DNA of 64,000 nucleotides from Litsea cubeba (taxonomy: Eukaryota; Streptophyta; Magnoliopsida; Laurales; Lauraceae). Positions 22,681-34,188 of this stretch are shown here, piece after piece. Below the pieces are notes generated by a model. The model was not told where the DNA came from, made no database searches, and saw only the letters and a program-made list of their open reading frames with translations. Location: positions 110,329,202-110,393,201 of the forward strand of contig CM022944.1 of NCBI GenBank assembly GCA_012931725.1, given 5' to 3'. A program made the translations under genes and the position numbers. How positions within the stretch are numbered: the first letter of the stretch is position 1; the number at the start of each line of letters is the position of its first letter.

Positions 22681-22825
22681 CAAAACCACATTCATCTCAG
22701 CCCCACCCCCCACCCCCGCCGTCCCTAACAACACAGGCCCCCATTAGAGTACCACACCCATAGTCAAAACCACATTCATCTCAGCCCCACCCCCACCCCC
22801 GCCGTCCCTAACCACACAGGCCATC
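22672..22825. repeat. Tandem duplication of about 75 bp, C-rich
   Basis: Two near-identical units contain AACCACATTCATCTCAGCC, a C-rich run and GCCGTCCCTAAC. 22970-23110 next to it is strongly purine-rich, mirroring the GA-rich block of the inner element. Confidence 0.75.
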
Positions 22826-23591
22826 ACCTATTCCTAAGACTTTTTCTACCCTAAAACCCCTTCTCCATCAACCGAACCCCAAACATAGACTCCAAACACT
22901 CCAAATCTCAAACTTCCAATACACCAACAAAACCCCATGACATTAACAACATAAAAGAGGTTTGGAAAAAAAAGGAAGAAAAGACAGAAAATCGAATGAG
23001 AAAGAGGCAATAGGGAATGGGAAAAACAGAGGAGATAAGATGAAGAAATAGAAATAAAGGAAATAAAAGAAGATGAGGAGAAAAGGAAGAGAAAATGTAG
23101 GGAGATTGATGTCAGAGTCTCCACGAGAAGATGTCGAAAGGGAGCAGTCTGACTATCTTCACAAGAGATTCAAGCGGGAGAGATGCTATAGGTTATAATA
23201 TTAGGGCGCGAAACGAAAGAGGGTATAGTGGAACGGGCGCGCGCGGGGAAAAGAAAAGCATATTAGGAGGCGACGGTCCTTATTCATCGGCATTTTTAAT
23301 ATTGGATATGAAAATATATTTGCCGTCATTTTGGCAAAGCGATGGGGTAATTTTGTCGTAATAACCAACATTTTTAAGCTGTCGGTAATCCTGTAAGTTT
23401 CCGTCGGTAATTAAGCATTTTGAGGTAGTGATCAAGCTCAAAGCATCAAGGAGAATGAAGAAAAAGAGCTAGAGCCCAAGATAAAGTGAAGAAGCATCCA
23501 AGAAGACTTCAAGCCATATCTAGCCAAGGAGGAGCTGAAGACTTTGATTGAAAATTGAATAGTGTTGAATAAGAGGTTTGGCATCAAATTG

Positions 23592-23604
23592 CAAAGGGGG
23601 AGAT
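23592..23604 (+). other. Polypurine tract of Copia element
   Basis: CAAAGGGGGAGAT lies directly before the 3' LTR start TGTTAGG, the plus-strand priming site. Confidence 0.85.
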
Positions 23605-25383
23605 TGTTAGGAATTTTATATATTGCAATTTGATGGATGCATTATTCATTTTATTCATCATTTGAGTTTTTCACACATGAATTGTTTTAGAAACCTTGAA
23701 ATCTTGATTTGCACAAGCATTATTTTAAATTTTGTAAATCATATGTTTTATGCATGTTTTGGCTTTTAAACTAGGATGCATTTAAAAAAATCAAGCTAAC
23801 CAATGGTTTTAAAGTTCAAATCTTATTTGGCTTTTTATGTTACATGATTTTAAAATTATTGGATTGATTTAAATCATATTTCCATGCTTGGTTTAATGGC
23901 CCAAAAAATCCCCAAAGAAATTCACTTTGAAATATGCCTTGTTGGGATTTTTTGACAAGCTGTCGGTCAGCTTGTCGGTTCGTGTCGGTCAACCGACAAA
24001 GTCACAGTCAGCCAACAAGTCCTCTTGGTTCCAATTCCAGAGAGCTTAAAATTTCACATATTTGTACTGTCGGTTCACTTGTTGGTTCATGTCGGCTGAC
24101 CTACACCTATACAATGGTAAATTTTTTGACCGTTGGAATCTGACCGTTGAGGTGTCGGTCTACCTATCGGTCGACCGCCGTTTGAACACTTTTTCTATAA
24201 AAGTGAGTTCATCCCTTAGCCATTGGTGATGATCTTTGAAGCCCTTCTTGAGGCATTTTGAGGCAAAAGAAAGGGGATCAAGCTAAGGAAGGCTAATGGT
24301 CATTAAGGAAAGCTAAAGCTTGGATTAATGAAGTTAAACCACCAAGTAAGCTTTGCCTTTTGATAATCATATATTTTATGCTTTAATTAAATTATTGGTA
24401 AATGATTTTTAGCATATAACTATGATGTGTTGAATCCTTTCTTCTCTTAATCTTTGATTTAAGTCATTGGATTCTTCACCTTGATTCAAATCAAGTTTGT
24501 TTTAGAAAACTTCTTAAACATGTTTTATCAAAACCCTTGATTTCTTTTATAACATGTTTCATTAACTTGTTGAATCTTCTTTGTTGTTTTCAATATTTAA
24601 AACCTTAGTTAAACTCTTTTATTTTTTAAAACAACATTGCATATGCATCACATGTTTAGGCTTAATTAATTTCATACAACTTGTGAATCTTTTGATTTTC
24701 ATATCATCTACAAGTTTGTAATTTGTACATGTGATTTGCATATTACTTCAATCATATCTTTATGTGCATTAACTTTAAAATGCTTTGAGCATATATTGAT
24801 TGAGCCTTAATTTTAAACTTGATTGAAGTATCCACACACACACACACACTTTATGAGCATTCATCTTTGCATTCATTAGTGTTTGTGTAAGTTGATTTTA
24901 ACTTTCATATTCACCTATTTAAGAGGCATTGTATTAGAGCTTAATTTATTTATCTTCTAAGTATTTAGACACTTTCTTGAGAAAGAAAATCATTGTAAAG
25001 GTTATTGCTTGACCTAATAAAAGTATTGTGTAAAGGTTCTTGCTAAGCCTATAAAAGCATCTTGGATAGGTTGTTGTTTAGCCTAGAAAAATAACATTGT
25101 AAGGTTATTGCTTAGCCTTTTGAAAATCATACTTAGTGGAAATCCGGTGGGGTGTTGAGTCATAAGCCGGTAGTGGATGTAGGCATTGAGGCCGAACCAC
25201 TATAAATCTTTATGTAGTTGTGATTGATTTGTTGTGATTATTTTGTTTAAGCTTCCGCATATTGTATGTTAATCATCACATGTGACTAGTTTATTTTAAA
25301 GAAGTTAAAATTGGTCATAATTAGTCATTAAAGTGTAGCTCACCCTATTCACCCCCCTCTAGGGTAAGGATCCCGGACTTTCA
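23605..25383 (+). mobile_element. 3' LTR of nested Copia element
   Basis: 1779 bp, TGTTAGGAATTT to GGACTTTCA, followed by the target duplication GATAT. It has one 34-bp hairpin unit fewer than the 5' LTR, a shorter C-run, and numerous substitutions against it, so the insertion is not recent. Confidence 0.9.
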
Positions 25384-25869
25384 GATATCAATCACATCAA
25401 CCTGTCAAATGTATTTGCGGAAGATATATATACATTGACTGAGCATTTAAACCATACAAGTTCCTTTACCAAAGTAAAGTTCACATGTACGCACTCACTA
25501 TTCTATCAAGTCCAACACTGCACATTTAAACACAATGCAGGGGACATATATTACATTTTAAAATGATTTATACAAAAACTGTTTCCAAAATATTTCAAAT
25601 CCATTTCTTGTTCGCACTCCGATTCAAATCCATTCGATTAAACCTCCTGGAGGTATCGGATGGGCCTCCTCCGCTGGCGGTGCGGCCTTTGCAAGACCGA
25701 CACCGGCAACTGGGCCTGTGACATCATCAATAACACTGTGAACACGACGGTTCAACAATGTATATACAGTTCTATGATAGTACATACTATCAATCAGTCA
25801 ATCAATTCTATACGAATCAATTATAAAAGAACCTGTCAATTTATCAACTTAACAGTTCTATACAAGTTA

Positions 25870-25912
25870 ATATCAATATCAATATCTATATCTATATCAA
25901 TATCAATATCAA
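25870..25912. repeat. (ATATCA)n-like microsatellite
   Basis: About seven imperfect hexanucleotide units (ATATCA/ATATCT) inside the right part of the gypsy-type solo LTR. Confidence 0.85.
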
Positions 25913-26509
25913 TGTTTGATATAATGAAGTCAAGTAATAATAATTACTGTATGGCTATTAGTATCCAATTCATTTCATCTCATTTCAGTTCTTCCAACGG
26001 AAACAATTCGTAAACACAAATACTAGTAATTTAGCATTATTCAATGGTTATTCAATTTCTATTACATGGCTTGTCATGACTTATCAAATGGGTGAAATTT
26101 ACCAATGAACTTGATCAGAAATCACTAGCATCCCACGAGGCTCCGGAACGCCCCAAATATCTACTACAGCAGGAATTATTCATTCATTTTCATTATTAAT
26201 ACGTTATTACCTTTAGTAACTGTCTACTTAATTTATTAATTCAGTACATTTTGTCGTTGTAGCTCAATGTTAAGCTTAAGTGCGGAAATCAAATCTAATT
26301 CTATTCAGACTTCTAAACCAACCAATTGAATGAAATTCTCGTTATCCAATGCACGTGTTATTTTTTATGAACATCACTTAATAAATATTATTTGTGCATT
26401 TGGAGAACTTAGTTTACACCTATGAAGGCTTAGACATTAACAAAGTCAGTCTGTATAAATTAGGCTTCAATTCAGAAAAATCAAAACTCAATTATGAATT
26501 TCCCTACTT

Positions 26510-26860
26510 GTTCGGTGAGCTTGTCGGCTGACTGACATTGCACGTCGGTGAACCGAACTCAGTTCGGTTCACTTTCCGGAACCACACATCTTCTCTACTC
26601 CAGAAATTCATAATTTCTGATACTCTTAGGGATGTCGGTTGGCTTGTTGGTTGACCCTCGATCAGCCGAACTTACCATTTCGGCTAACCAAATGGAGTTC
26701 GGTCAGCTTTCCAAAAGCTGGTTTTCTTCTGCATTTTCATTAGGGAAGTTCGGTTCAGTCTCAGTCATCTTTCCAGAGGCTGAACCACACTGGAAAATCA
26801 TCCCAGACCAGTTCGGTCAGCTTGTCAGTCAGGTGTCGGTTGACCGACATACGCCCAGAA
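26510..26860. repeat. Cluster of CGGT/ACCG motifs in the gypsy-type LTR
   Basis: Repeated words such as TTCGGTCAGCTT, GTCGGTTGACCGACA and GTGAACCGAAC. The same vocabulary, including AGCTTGTCGG and GTCGGTCAACCGAC, fills the unrelated Copia LTR at 6165-6310, 11110-11345 and 23955-24180. Confidence 0.7.
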
Positions 26861-27641
26861 GTTCAGTTTTGAGCTTCAGAATTTTTGAAGCTAATTTCTA
26901 GGGAATGAACTCTTTGAGTTCCTACAAGTCCAATAACATCATAAATCATAAGAGATGTATGTACTTGCCTTGTTTGAGGATGAATTGATGAAAAAACCCC
27001 TTTTGTAGGCTTGAGCTTGAAATTAAATCTCTTCAATCCAAGCTTTTGAACTTCTCAATGGAAAATAAACTTGAGGAAGATGAAGAAAAAGCTGAAGCCT
27101 ATTCAAAAACCACTTGCAAAGCTTCTCTTGATGCTTGGTGATGAGGAAATGAAAGAAAGAAGAGAAATAGGAGAAGAAAGAGAGATGAAAGGAGGCTAGG
27201 GTTTGTTGAATTGGGAAAAAGAGTATAAATGTACTCTCTTAGCTTATATAGGCTATGGAATTACATTTAAGCCCTCCACCTCTTTAATTCATTTCAAATT
27301 AAGTCATTTGACTAGTTTCTTGTCGGACGAGTTCGAGTCTTTTATGAAAGTTAACATACTCGTCGAGATACGCATGTTGGTATCCAGAGTTTCCGTATTC
27401 GATGAAATATGTGAAAATCCGTATTTACATAAAAGTCCTTCAATTTCCTTGTTTGAGCCTAAACTCCAATTTAATTCCTTTAATGAGTTCATTAGCATTT
27501 CATTAAGCTTAACTCATTCATTTTAGGCAAAACCAATTCAATTTGGTCTTAAGCCATCATTAATCCAACTAAACACGGTTAATTAGCTTAAATTCCAATT
27601 AACTAGAGTTAATCATAATTAACTCGGGACGGGGTCTTACA

Positions 27642-28130
27642 TAACGCCCTACAGCTATATTCCAATGATTAATTGTTCTTATTTTACCAAGAAAAAAAAA
27701 AGTATTCTTAATACACTATTATAATAATCTGACTCGTATAAATGCTGCAGATTACCTAAACTGACTGGAGTTTGGGTCTCACTGAGCATAAATCTAGTGT
27801 TGTTTTTGTTAGAATAACATTTTTATTTTCTTTTATTATTTTCTTATGGGTGTAGGTGAGAGACGTGTTTAGGTTTTTAATACATCCTAGAAGCATTTGT
27901 CCTGTCCAACATCGGTTGTAACACAAATCATCCATTCATTTTATATTTAAATGGCAGGTTTGAGGCATGGCTTCTATGTACAAACAAAATCACGCATCTA
28001 TCTTGAAGCTTTTGGTAACCTGATTTCTCTGTATAAATGGCAAGTGCAAGAGCCCTTTCTACCAGCCAAGAAGCAAACCTAAAACAGCAAACTTCCTTGA
28101 CCTTTTTGTGTTAAAGAATTCCTTGACTCA
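27642..28130 (+). promoter_or_regulatory. Upstream region and TATA box of PLR copy B
   Basis: TATAAAT at 28032-28038 sits 93 bases before the ATG at 28131. About 280 bases upstream are shared with copies A and C, for example the ATGGCAGGTTTGAGGCATGG segment. The transposon nest starts at 27641, so only about 490 bases of promoter separate it from the gene. Confidence 0.7.
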
Positions 28131-30663
28131 ATGGGTGTGATTGAGGGAGAAAAGGATAAGGTTTTGATCATCGGAGCAACTGGCTACTTAGGAAGAAGGT
28201 TGGTGAAGGCAAGTATGGATCTTGGCCATCCCACGTTCGTCCTTTATCGGCCGGAGGTCGCATCTGATGCCGAGAAAGTTCAAATGCTCATTGAATTCAA
28301 AATGCAGGGGGCAACACTTCTTCAAGTACATTAAAATATATCAGTTCACAATATATAGTTTATTATCAATTACAATTTTGTCTTGATTTCTAATGTTCTT
28401 TTCTCAAAATCTGCAATGACCATATGGTGATTCCTTTATAATTTTTTTTTTAAAGTAAACGGATATTTCGGTATTTTGACAATCCCTACTATACCTCATT
28501 GATAGAAACTTCTATATTTATTATTGTGTTAATTGCTGCCATTTGAGTACATATAGATAGTATCCTTAAAGTTGATTACAATCAGAGCTACAGTCCGGGA
28601 TTGATCCCTAGTTGTTTATTTCTATAGTAATGGTTGGATTTTTTTTTTTTTTTTTAAGTAAGTACTCACACATCCAACCCGCATACACTCACCCAATTTA
28701 TAAGGGCCTGTTTGTATCTTTGTAAACGAAAAGTATTTTGTTTAGGCATAAATTAAGCTAAAGTTCATGTGTTCGGATAACCTCAGTTACTGTAATTAAA
28801 TCTCACGTTCGAGCCTAAGCTAAGTTAATAATTCTAATAATTTGGGGTACTTGCAGGGTTCATTAGATGACCACAACAGCATGGTTTCGGCTCTCAGGCA
28901 AGTGGATGTGGTGGTGTCGGCAGTCGCCGGAAACCACCTGAGGCACGCCATTCTGGAGCAGCTCAAGCTCATCGAAGCCATTAAAGAAGTTGGAACGATC
29001 AAGGTTTGTTTACCTAAAAACAGCTGAGATGAGAAATGAAATCAAAAGATCAAAGTTAAAAACAACACAGTATCCTTTCTATCAAACATTAATGGTCCTT
29101 TCTTGTTTATAATGCCCTGAGTTTAACATAATAACATTAATGGTCAAAATGGGTTGGGCTGGATGCAGGCTGGGCCTTGTCTGGCCTGGCCCATTTATTA
29201 CTTCTTTGTGATAAACATCAAATGTTCTGGAAAAGAAAATATTGAAGAATTACCCCTTCATTATTCTTTTCACATGTAATTTTTATTGTCTTACAACACG
29301 TAGAGGTTCCTTCCCTCCGAATTTGGGATGGATGTGGATCGGATGGAGCATGCCATTCCTCCAGGAGCCTATGTTTTCACCGACAAACGGGTCGTCCGGC
29401 GGGCCATAGAGAAGGCCAACATCCCCTACACATACATATCCGCCAACTGCTGCGCCGGATACTTCCTCGCCGCACTGGCTCAGCTGGGCCACTTCATGCC
29501 GCCCACCGATCATGCCCTCATCTATGGAGATGGTGATAAGAAATGTAGGTCCTCAGTTATCGTGCTTTATGGGCCCAGGCCCAACTATCTCAGGCCCACT
29601 CACTAAATCATTTCCTTGATGCTGTGGCAGGTATATGGGTTGATGAGGATGACATGGCAATGTATGCCATGATGGCCGTTGATGATCCTCGAGCCTTGAA
29701 CAAGACCCTCTATCTCCGTCCACGTGGCAACATCTTGACCCAGATGGAGGTGGTCCACACTTGGGAGAAAATCATTGGAAAAGAGCTGAAGAAAACCTTT
29801 GTTTCCCAGGATGAATGGCTAAGCAGCATTGATAGTAAGTAACACACTTGGATATCTGCAATAGAGCAGAGGTACAAACGGGTCCGGGCCGAGTTTAATT
29901 TGGGCCTTGGTTGGACATGAACTTGGCTTTGATTTTGTTTTCATGGACCCAGAACTACTTATATGACAGATCTGTGTCTGGGTATGGCAACGGGTTGGGT
30001 TAGGAAATAATGATTATGGACCCAAACTAGACCCATCCCAAACATGATGGGATTGGAGATGTCCACCCAAAACCTAAATTGATGGGGTTGGATGATTGAC
30101 GTACGATATATTGGATTGGTGAGAGTACTATATATGGCCTCATCCCAAACCTGACCAATCTCTTTCTTCAATATGATTAATTGAAAACCGAACCGGAGTT
30201 ACTGGGCTTGGTTCGGATCAGGCTGTCAGCTCGGGTCATAAATTGCAGCTTATAAGTTAAAGTACATATTAAAAAAAAACAAACCAATACACGATGTATA
30301 TGTAATTATATTACTAATTGCAACAAAACTGGGTAAAAACTCTCGTCAAACCCAGGCCCAACGCAATCACTAATCGGGTCTGTGCTCCCGAATATTAAGC
30401 GGGCCTGAAAAAGGTGGCATGCCATGATTTTCCAGGTTGGGTCCATTGGATACTAAAAATATGGTCCATTAACATCTGAAAGTGCTTGTTTTGATGCAGA
30501 GGTGGCACCCCCCTTGCAAATTGGAGTAGCCCACCTGTACCAGATCTTCTACCATGGTGACCTGGAATTCGAAGTGGAGGGCCCACATGGGGTGGATAGC
30601 AATGACCTGTACCCCAATCACAAGTATGTTGCAGCCGAAGAGTATCTTAAGCGATTCGCATAA
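28131..30663 (+). CDS. PLR-like NADPH reductase, copy B (5 exons, intact)
   Basis: Exons 28131-28325, 28857-29003, 29304-29544, 29631-29834 and 30500-30663 total 951 bases, 316 residues plus stop. All introns are GT-AG. Intron phases are 0, 0, 1 and 1. The protein has GATGYLG at 15-21 for NADPH, Lys142 in VFTDKRVVRRAIEKANIPYT as the expected catalytic base, and the C-terminal VAHLYQIFYHGDLEFEVEGP typical of pinoresinol-lariciresinol reductases. Family members reduce pinoresinol to lariciresinol and often on to secoisolariciresinol, in the cytosol. The N-terminal exon encodes the same residues as copy A. It is head-to-head with A across the transposon nest and tail-to-tail with C. Substrate and stereochemistry cannot be read from sequence alone. 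Confidence 0.94.
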
Positions 30664-32036
30664 GAAGCCAAGAGTTCCTTTTCTGCACGTCACCAATAAA
30701 ATTTCTTGGGTGGGGTTCATATAAAGGGTATGTTATGGGGCCTTGTAGATCATGAAATTTATATACCTATGACTGTAATCTGATATTATTCAAAGGATGA
30801 AAGTTATCTGCTTTCCTCTTTAGCTATTTTAGGCCCACCTTTCTCTGTTGCTTTTTGAAGGATAGTAGACTAAGCCTGATATAGATTTGATGCAAACTAA
30901 AACCTTGGCGAGCCAGAGAACTTCTTACAAACAAGAGAGTGATTTTATGATCCCATATAGACCGAATATCATCTCAGGTAAATTGTTTGATTGTTGTGGG
31001 TCAGCACTTTGCAAAGGGATGGTGAAAACTCGTATAGGGTGGCACTGAATCAGATTTAGTCTGGTTGAGCAATGTGGTTGGCGTGTGTAGGCTCCGCTGA
31101 ACCACCCTTTATTAATTGGGTTAAACATGTCAACCCAAAACTTGCAACGGTCTTCTATAACCGTTAATTGATTGATTGGTTTGTAATTGATGGTATTGGG
31201 TGATTGAATTCACTGAGAGGGAGATTTTCACCTATAGGAGTCCAAGGACAGTCCGGAAATTCTGACTATCCACAAAAAATGGGACCCTAGAACTTTCATT
31301 GCTAGTCATCTCTCAAAGTTTCTACAGGACATGGAGTTTGCATCACTCCAGACTTGTAGAAAGAAAAACCCCATGAAAGATTAAAATATATATATATTAA
31401 AAATGAATTGTTGATTGAGTTAATTAAAGGATACATTTTTATGGACTCTTTCCCACATACTAATAGGATTGGGAATCCTATTTCAAATAATACTTGACAA
31501 TATTCCTTTCCTAAAGTAATTAATCTAATGTGAAGACTCATATGACATACTCTTTGACTAAGATGCTTAGAAATTTTAATAAATCTCCCATGACAACTAG
31601 AAAAGAAAGAGAGAGAAAAGAAAATAAAAATAAAATTGCTCCTAACAAAAATGGACTCAAAAGAAAGCATAACGAAGACAAAAACTTCAGAAGTTCAAGC
31701 CAAAGTTTTCTTGTGCAAAAGGGGATCTGTTCATTTCAATGTGTGGAGTGTGGACCATTGTTTGTATCTTCCGATCTATATATGAGCATTGGGAATGCCA
31801 TATGATACCTTCATAACATTTTCAGACTCACATTGCTTATATGGACCAAATGGAAATGAAAGGATAAGGATGTTACAACTTGAAACATACTTTATCTAGA
31901 TGTTCTATAATGATCTATATGGTTCATTACAGCCTAAAAATGCACAGATACTTCGAAGTGGATAATGTATCATGTCGTATCGTATCCGATACTTCACTTT
32001 TTATGTGTAAAGTTCATGTCCCTGCCATGTCCATGG
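30664..32036. other. 3' flank of PLR copy B
   Basis: The first 250-300 bases resemble the A and C downstream flanks. Beyond about 30950 nothing is shared or recognisable, apart from short TA-rich tracts near 31390. Open frames here are short and have no domain. Confidence 0.45.
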
Positions 32037-32433
32037 CCAGTGGCGGCTCTAGAAATTCGAGGCAGTGGGGTCAACAAAAAACTTATCTTCTACAAATCAA
32101 ATAAATTTATTTTTACCTTTATCAACATCTGTCATCTACTTTTGATAATATTAGGGTTTTCTCCTTCTAATACGGGGAGAATACCGTATTTAGAGGTTAA
32201 GTTAGGGTAAATGAAGACTTACAAACAAAATGTCTAAAAATGAGATTTTCTTTAAAAAATAAAAATTGGGCCCATTAGTTTTTTTATTTTTTATTTTTTG
32301 TTTTGGTAGACAAATGGCCCATTAACTTAGACATTGAGTGGGGTCAAAAGCTTTTCTTAACTTTAATTCGTTAAAGATTTTTTTTAAATATCTTTTCAGA
32401 TCTCAACCCCACTAGGATCCATGCAGTGCCGCC
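32037..32433. mobile_element. Small MITE-like element (397 bp)
   Basis: It is bracketed by an 11-bp direct repeat CATGTCCATGG (32026-32036, 32434-32444). Its ends, CCAGTGGCGGCTCT on the left and GCAGTGCCGCC on the right, are imperfect inverted repeats. Inside them, GCAGTGGGGTCAA faces TCAACCCCACT. The ends resemble hAT types, but an 11-bp duplication is not the usual 8 bp, so the class is uncertain. Confidence 0.5.
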
Positions 32434-32792
32434 CATGTCCATGGCATATCCCTGCCACATCCGGCATGTGTCTGGGCATCATAGATTACCACATAGGAGC
32501 ATTGTTGAATGTTCTAGTTGAGTACAATTTGACCCACTTTTGTCCATGTCTAATTTTATTTAAATAGGGCAATAATTTTGAAAATTAAATGTGTTATAGT
32601 TGGACAGAAAAAGAATTCAATGACCTTGGGAGATCCCTGTTATGAAAAACAGGAAAATACTATGAGTGGTGATGTATTCTATAGAGGATTTTACTGAAAA
32701 AATCCCAGAATATAGCCATTTATCCTGATGGGTCCTGACCAAATTGTTAGTACTAATGCGGTCCATCAGGCAGTTTTTTTTTTTCTAGGGTA

Positions 32793-32810
32793 AGTGACGC
32801 TAGCGTCACT
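32793..32810. repeat. 18-bp perfect palindrome near MULE left end
   Basis: AGTGACGCTAGCGTCACT lies about 30 bases inside the left inverted repeat. The same TGACG/CGTCA words recur just downstream (32818-32840), between the convergent genes (37910-38075) and near the right end (41699-41735). Confidence 0.85.
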
Positions 32811-34188
32811 GTGTTCTGACGCCAGTGACGATAGCGTCGTCGTTCGCCAAGCCATATAAACCCCACCCATCCCATTTTGATGATTTGTAACTTCTTATTC
32901 TTCTCCAGAGCGACGACGCCGCTTCACCAACCTTCTTCCTTCTCTATAATCTATCAACCTTGATCCGATATCGCACTTCCATGCGAATGTATGTCCCATT
33001 AACTACGTTTTTGCACATTATTTTTGAGAAATCCTATGTGTTTGCAGTTCTTGATGCACTGTGTATGGTATGAAACCCTAGAGATATTGTTTCGCAGCAT
33101 TATGTATGTTTGGAGTTTCCATTCTTCAGTTTTTTTTGTTCTTGTAAGCTATTTTGTCCATTTGGTTCTCTCATTCTCAACTTTTCACAGAGTTTGCACT
33201 CACGCACTCTATTTGTTCGATGAAATGTGACATTGGATGTTTGTGCTTATTATCATTGCAAAAGACTTACTACCTTCTACCATTTTCTTTAGTGAAGGAA
33301 TACACACTTTAAATATGTTCATAGTGCAAAAAAGAAAAAAAAAAGTATTTGGAAACAATACTGAGATTTCACTTCACTTGGACTATTTGATATGTCACTT
33401 GGGTGGTTTTTTTTTTTTTTTTTTAAAAATTGTCTAGTTGCAATTGGTTTGATATGGATTTTGATTTGAATGAGATCATTTGTTTGATTCAATTGTTGTA
33501 TCAAATGGCTTTGTGTCCATAAGATCATTGTTTGTTTGAACCGTAACCTTGTTAAATAGTCTTCCTATTTTGTTACCAACTTTTGGATTCTGAATGACTG
33601 CTTTTATTCTCTTTTGAACTCATACTCGTATATGTTGGGTATTCTAAATCCTTATGGATTCCTTTGCCATCAGTCATCTCAAACAATAAAATATGTAATA
33701 TACAAGTAAGAAAAGAAAAGAAAGAAAAGGGAGGAGATGATGTGTAGTACGTTTGGGATATGGCCAAAGAGGTGCATGGGGTAACTACCAACCCCTAAAA
33801 GACCCTTCATGTTTTCAAAGATTCAAATTTGGAATATGATAGTTTTTCTGGCTGTTGGGTAATTTTGGACGGTTGGCTTCAATAGTCATGTCCCTTGGGC
33901 CCATTTGAATGGTTGTGACCTGTCCATTTGAATGGGTGTGACCCAAGTGATTGAGTTGTTTTCAAGTCTATATATTGAGACCCAAATTTGAGTTCTGGCA
34001 TATTAAAAAAAGATCAGAAACCAGAAACAAGGCTTAAAGGAAACCAACCAAGAGCTTTCTTTACTTTATTGGTGTGCCTTGCCCATTTTCATTTTTGTTT
34101 TTCTTAATTTTTTTCTCACTTTCACATACTGCCAAAGTACCCATTTACAACAGCACATGCTTCATATTACATGGTGTGAAAATGAAAC

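Larger units (their letters stand above)
16216..23430 (-). mobile_element. CACTA (En/Spm) element, 7.2 kb, inside Copia
   Basis: The left end CACAACGTAAAAAAGCTCG and right end ...AATGCTTAATTACCGACGG in reverse (plus strand ends TTTTGAGGTAGTG) match at about 22 of the first 30 terminal bases. The 3-bp duplication ATC lies at 16213-16215 and 23431-23433. Subterminal copies of CCGACGG/CCGTCG motifs occur at 16230-16560 and 23262-23410, as expected for TnpA-type binding sites. A minus-strand transposase C-terminal relic lies at 19846-20660. The flanking Copia sequence resumes cleanly. The first CACTA base triplet is mutated at the left end (CACAA), so the element is probably inactive. Confidence 0.8.
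10764..25383 (+). mobile_element. Copia LTR retrotransposon, gag-only, carrying CACTA insertions
   Basis: LTRs at 10764-12570 (1807 bp) and 23605-25383 (1779 bp) both run TGTTAGGAATTT...GGACTTTCA. The element is flanked by the 5-bp target duplication GATAT (10759-10763 and 25384-25388). Inside are a tRNA-iMet-type primer site, a broken gag, a hairpin array, reiterated purine tracts and the polypurine tract at 23592-23604. The 7.2-kb CACTA element removed, the original length was about 7.4 kb. I see no protease, integrase or reverse transcriptase segment, so it is non-autonomous, of the type called TR-GAG. It probably relied on proteins from a related Copia element. Confidence 0.9.
10646..27641. 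mobile_element. Gypsy-type solo LTR, split by nested insertions
   Basis: The left end TGTCACGACCCGATCCCGAG and right end CTCGGGACGGGGTCTTACA are imperfect inverted repeats of each other, with TG...CA termini as in Tekay/Del-like Ty3 LTRs. With the Copia element removed the LTR is about 2.37 kb (10646-10763 plus 25389-27641). No gag, pol or second LTR is attached, so it is a solo LTR or a remnant. The possible target duplication (TAATA against TAACG) is weak. Assignment to Tekay/Del rests only on the end sequences. Confidence 0.6.
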
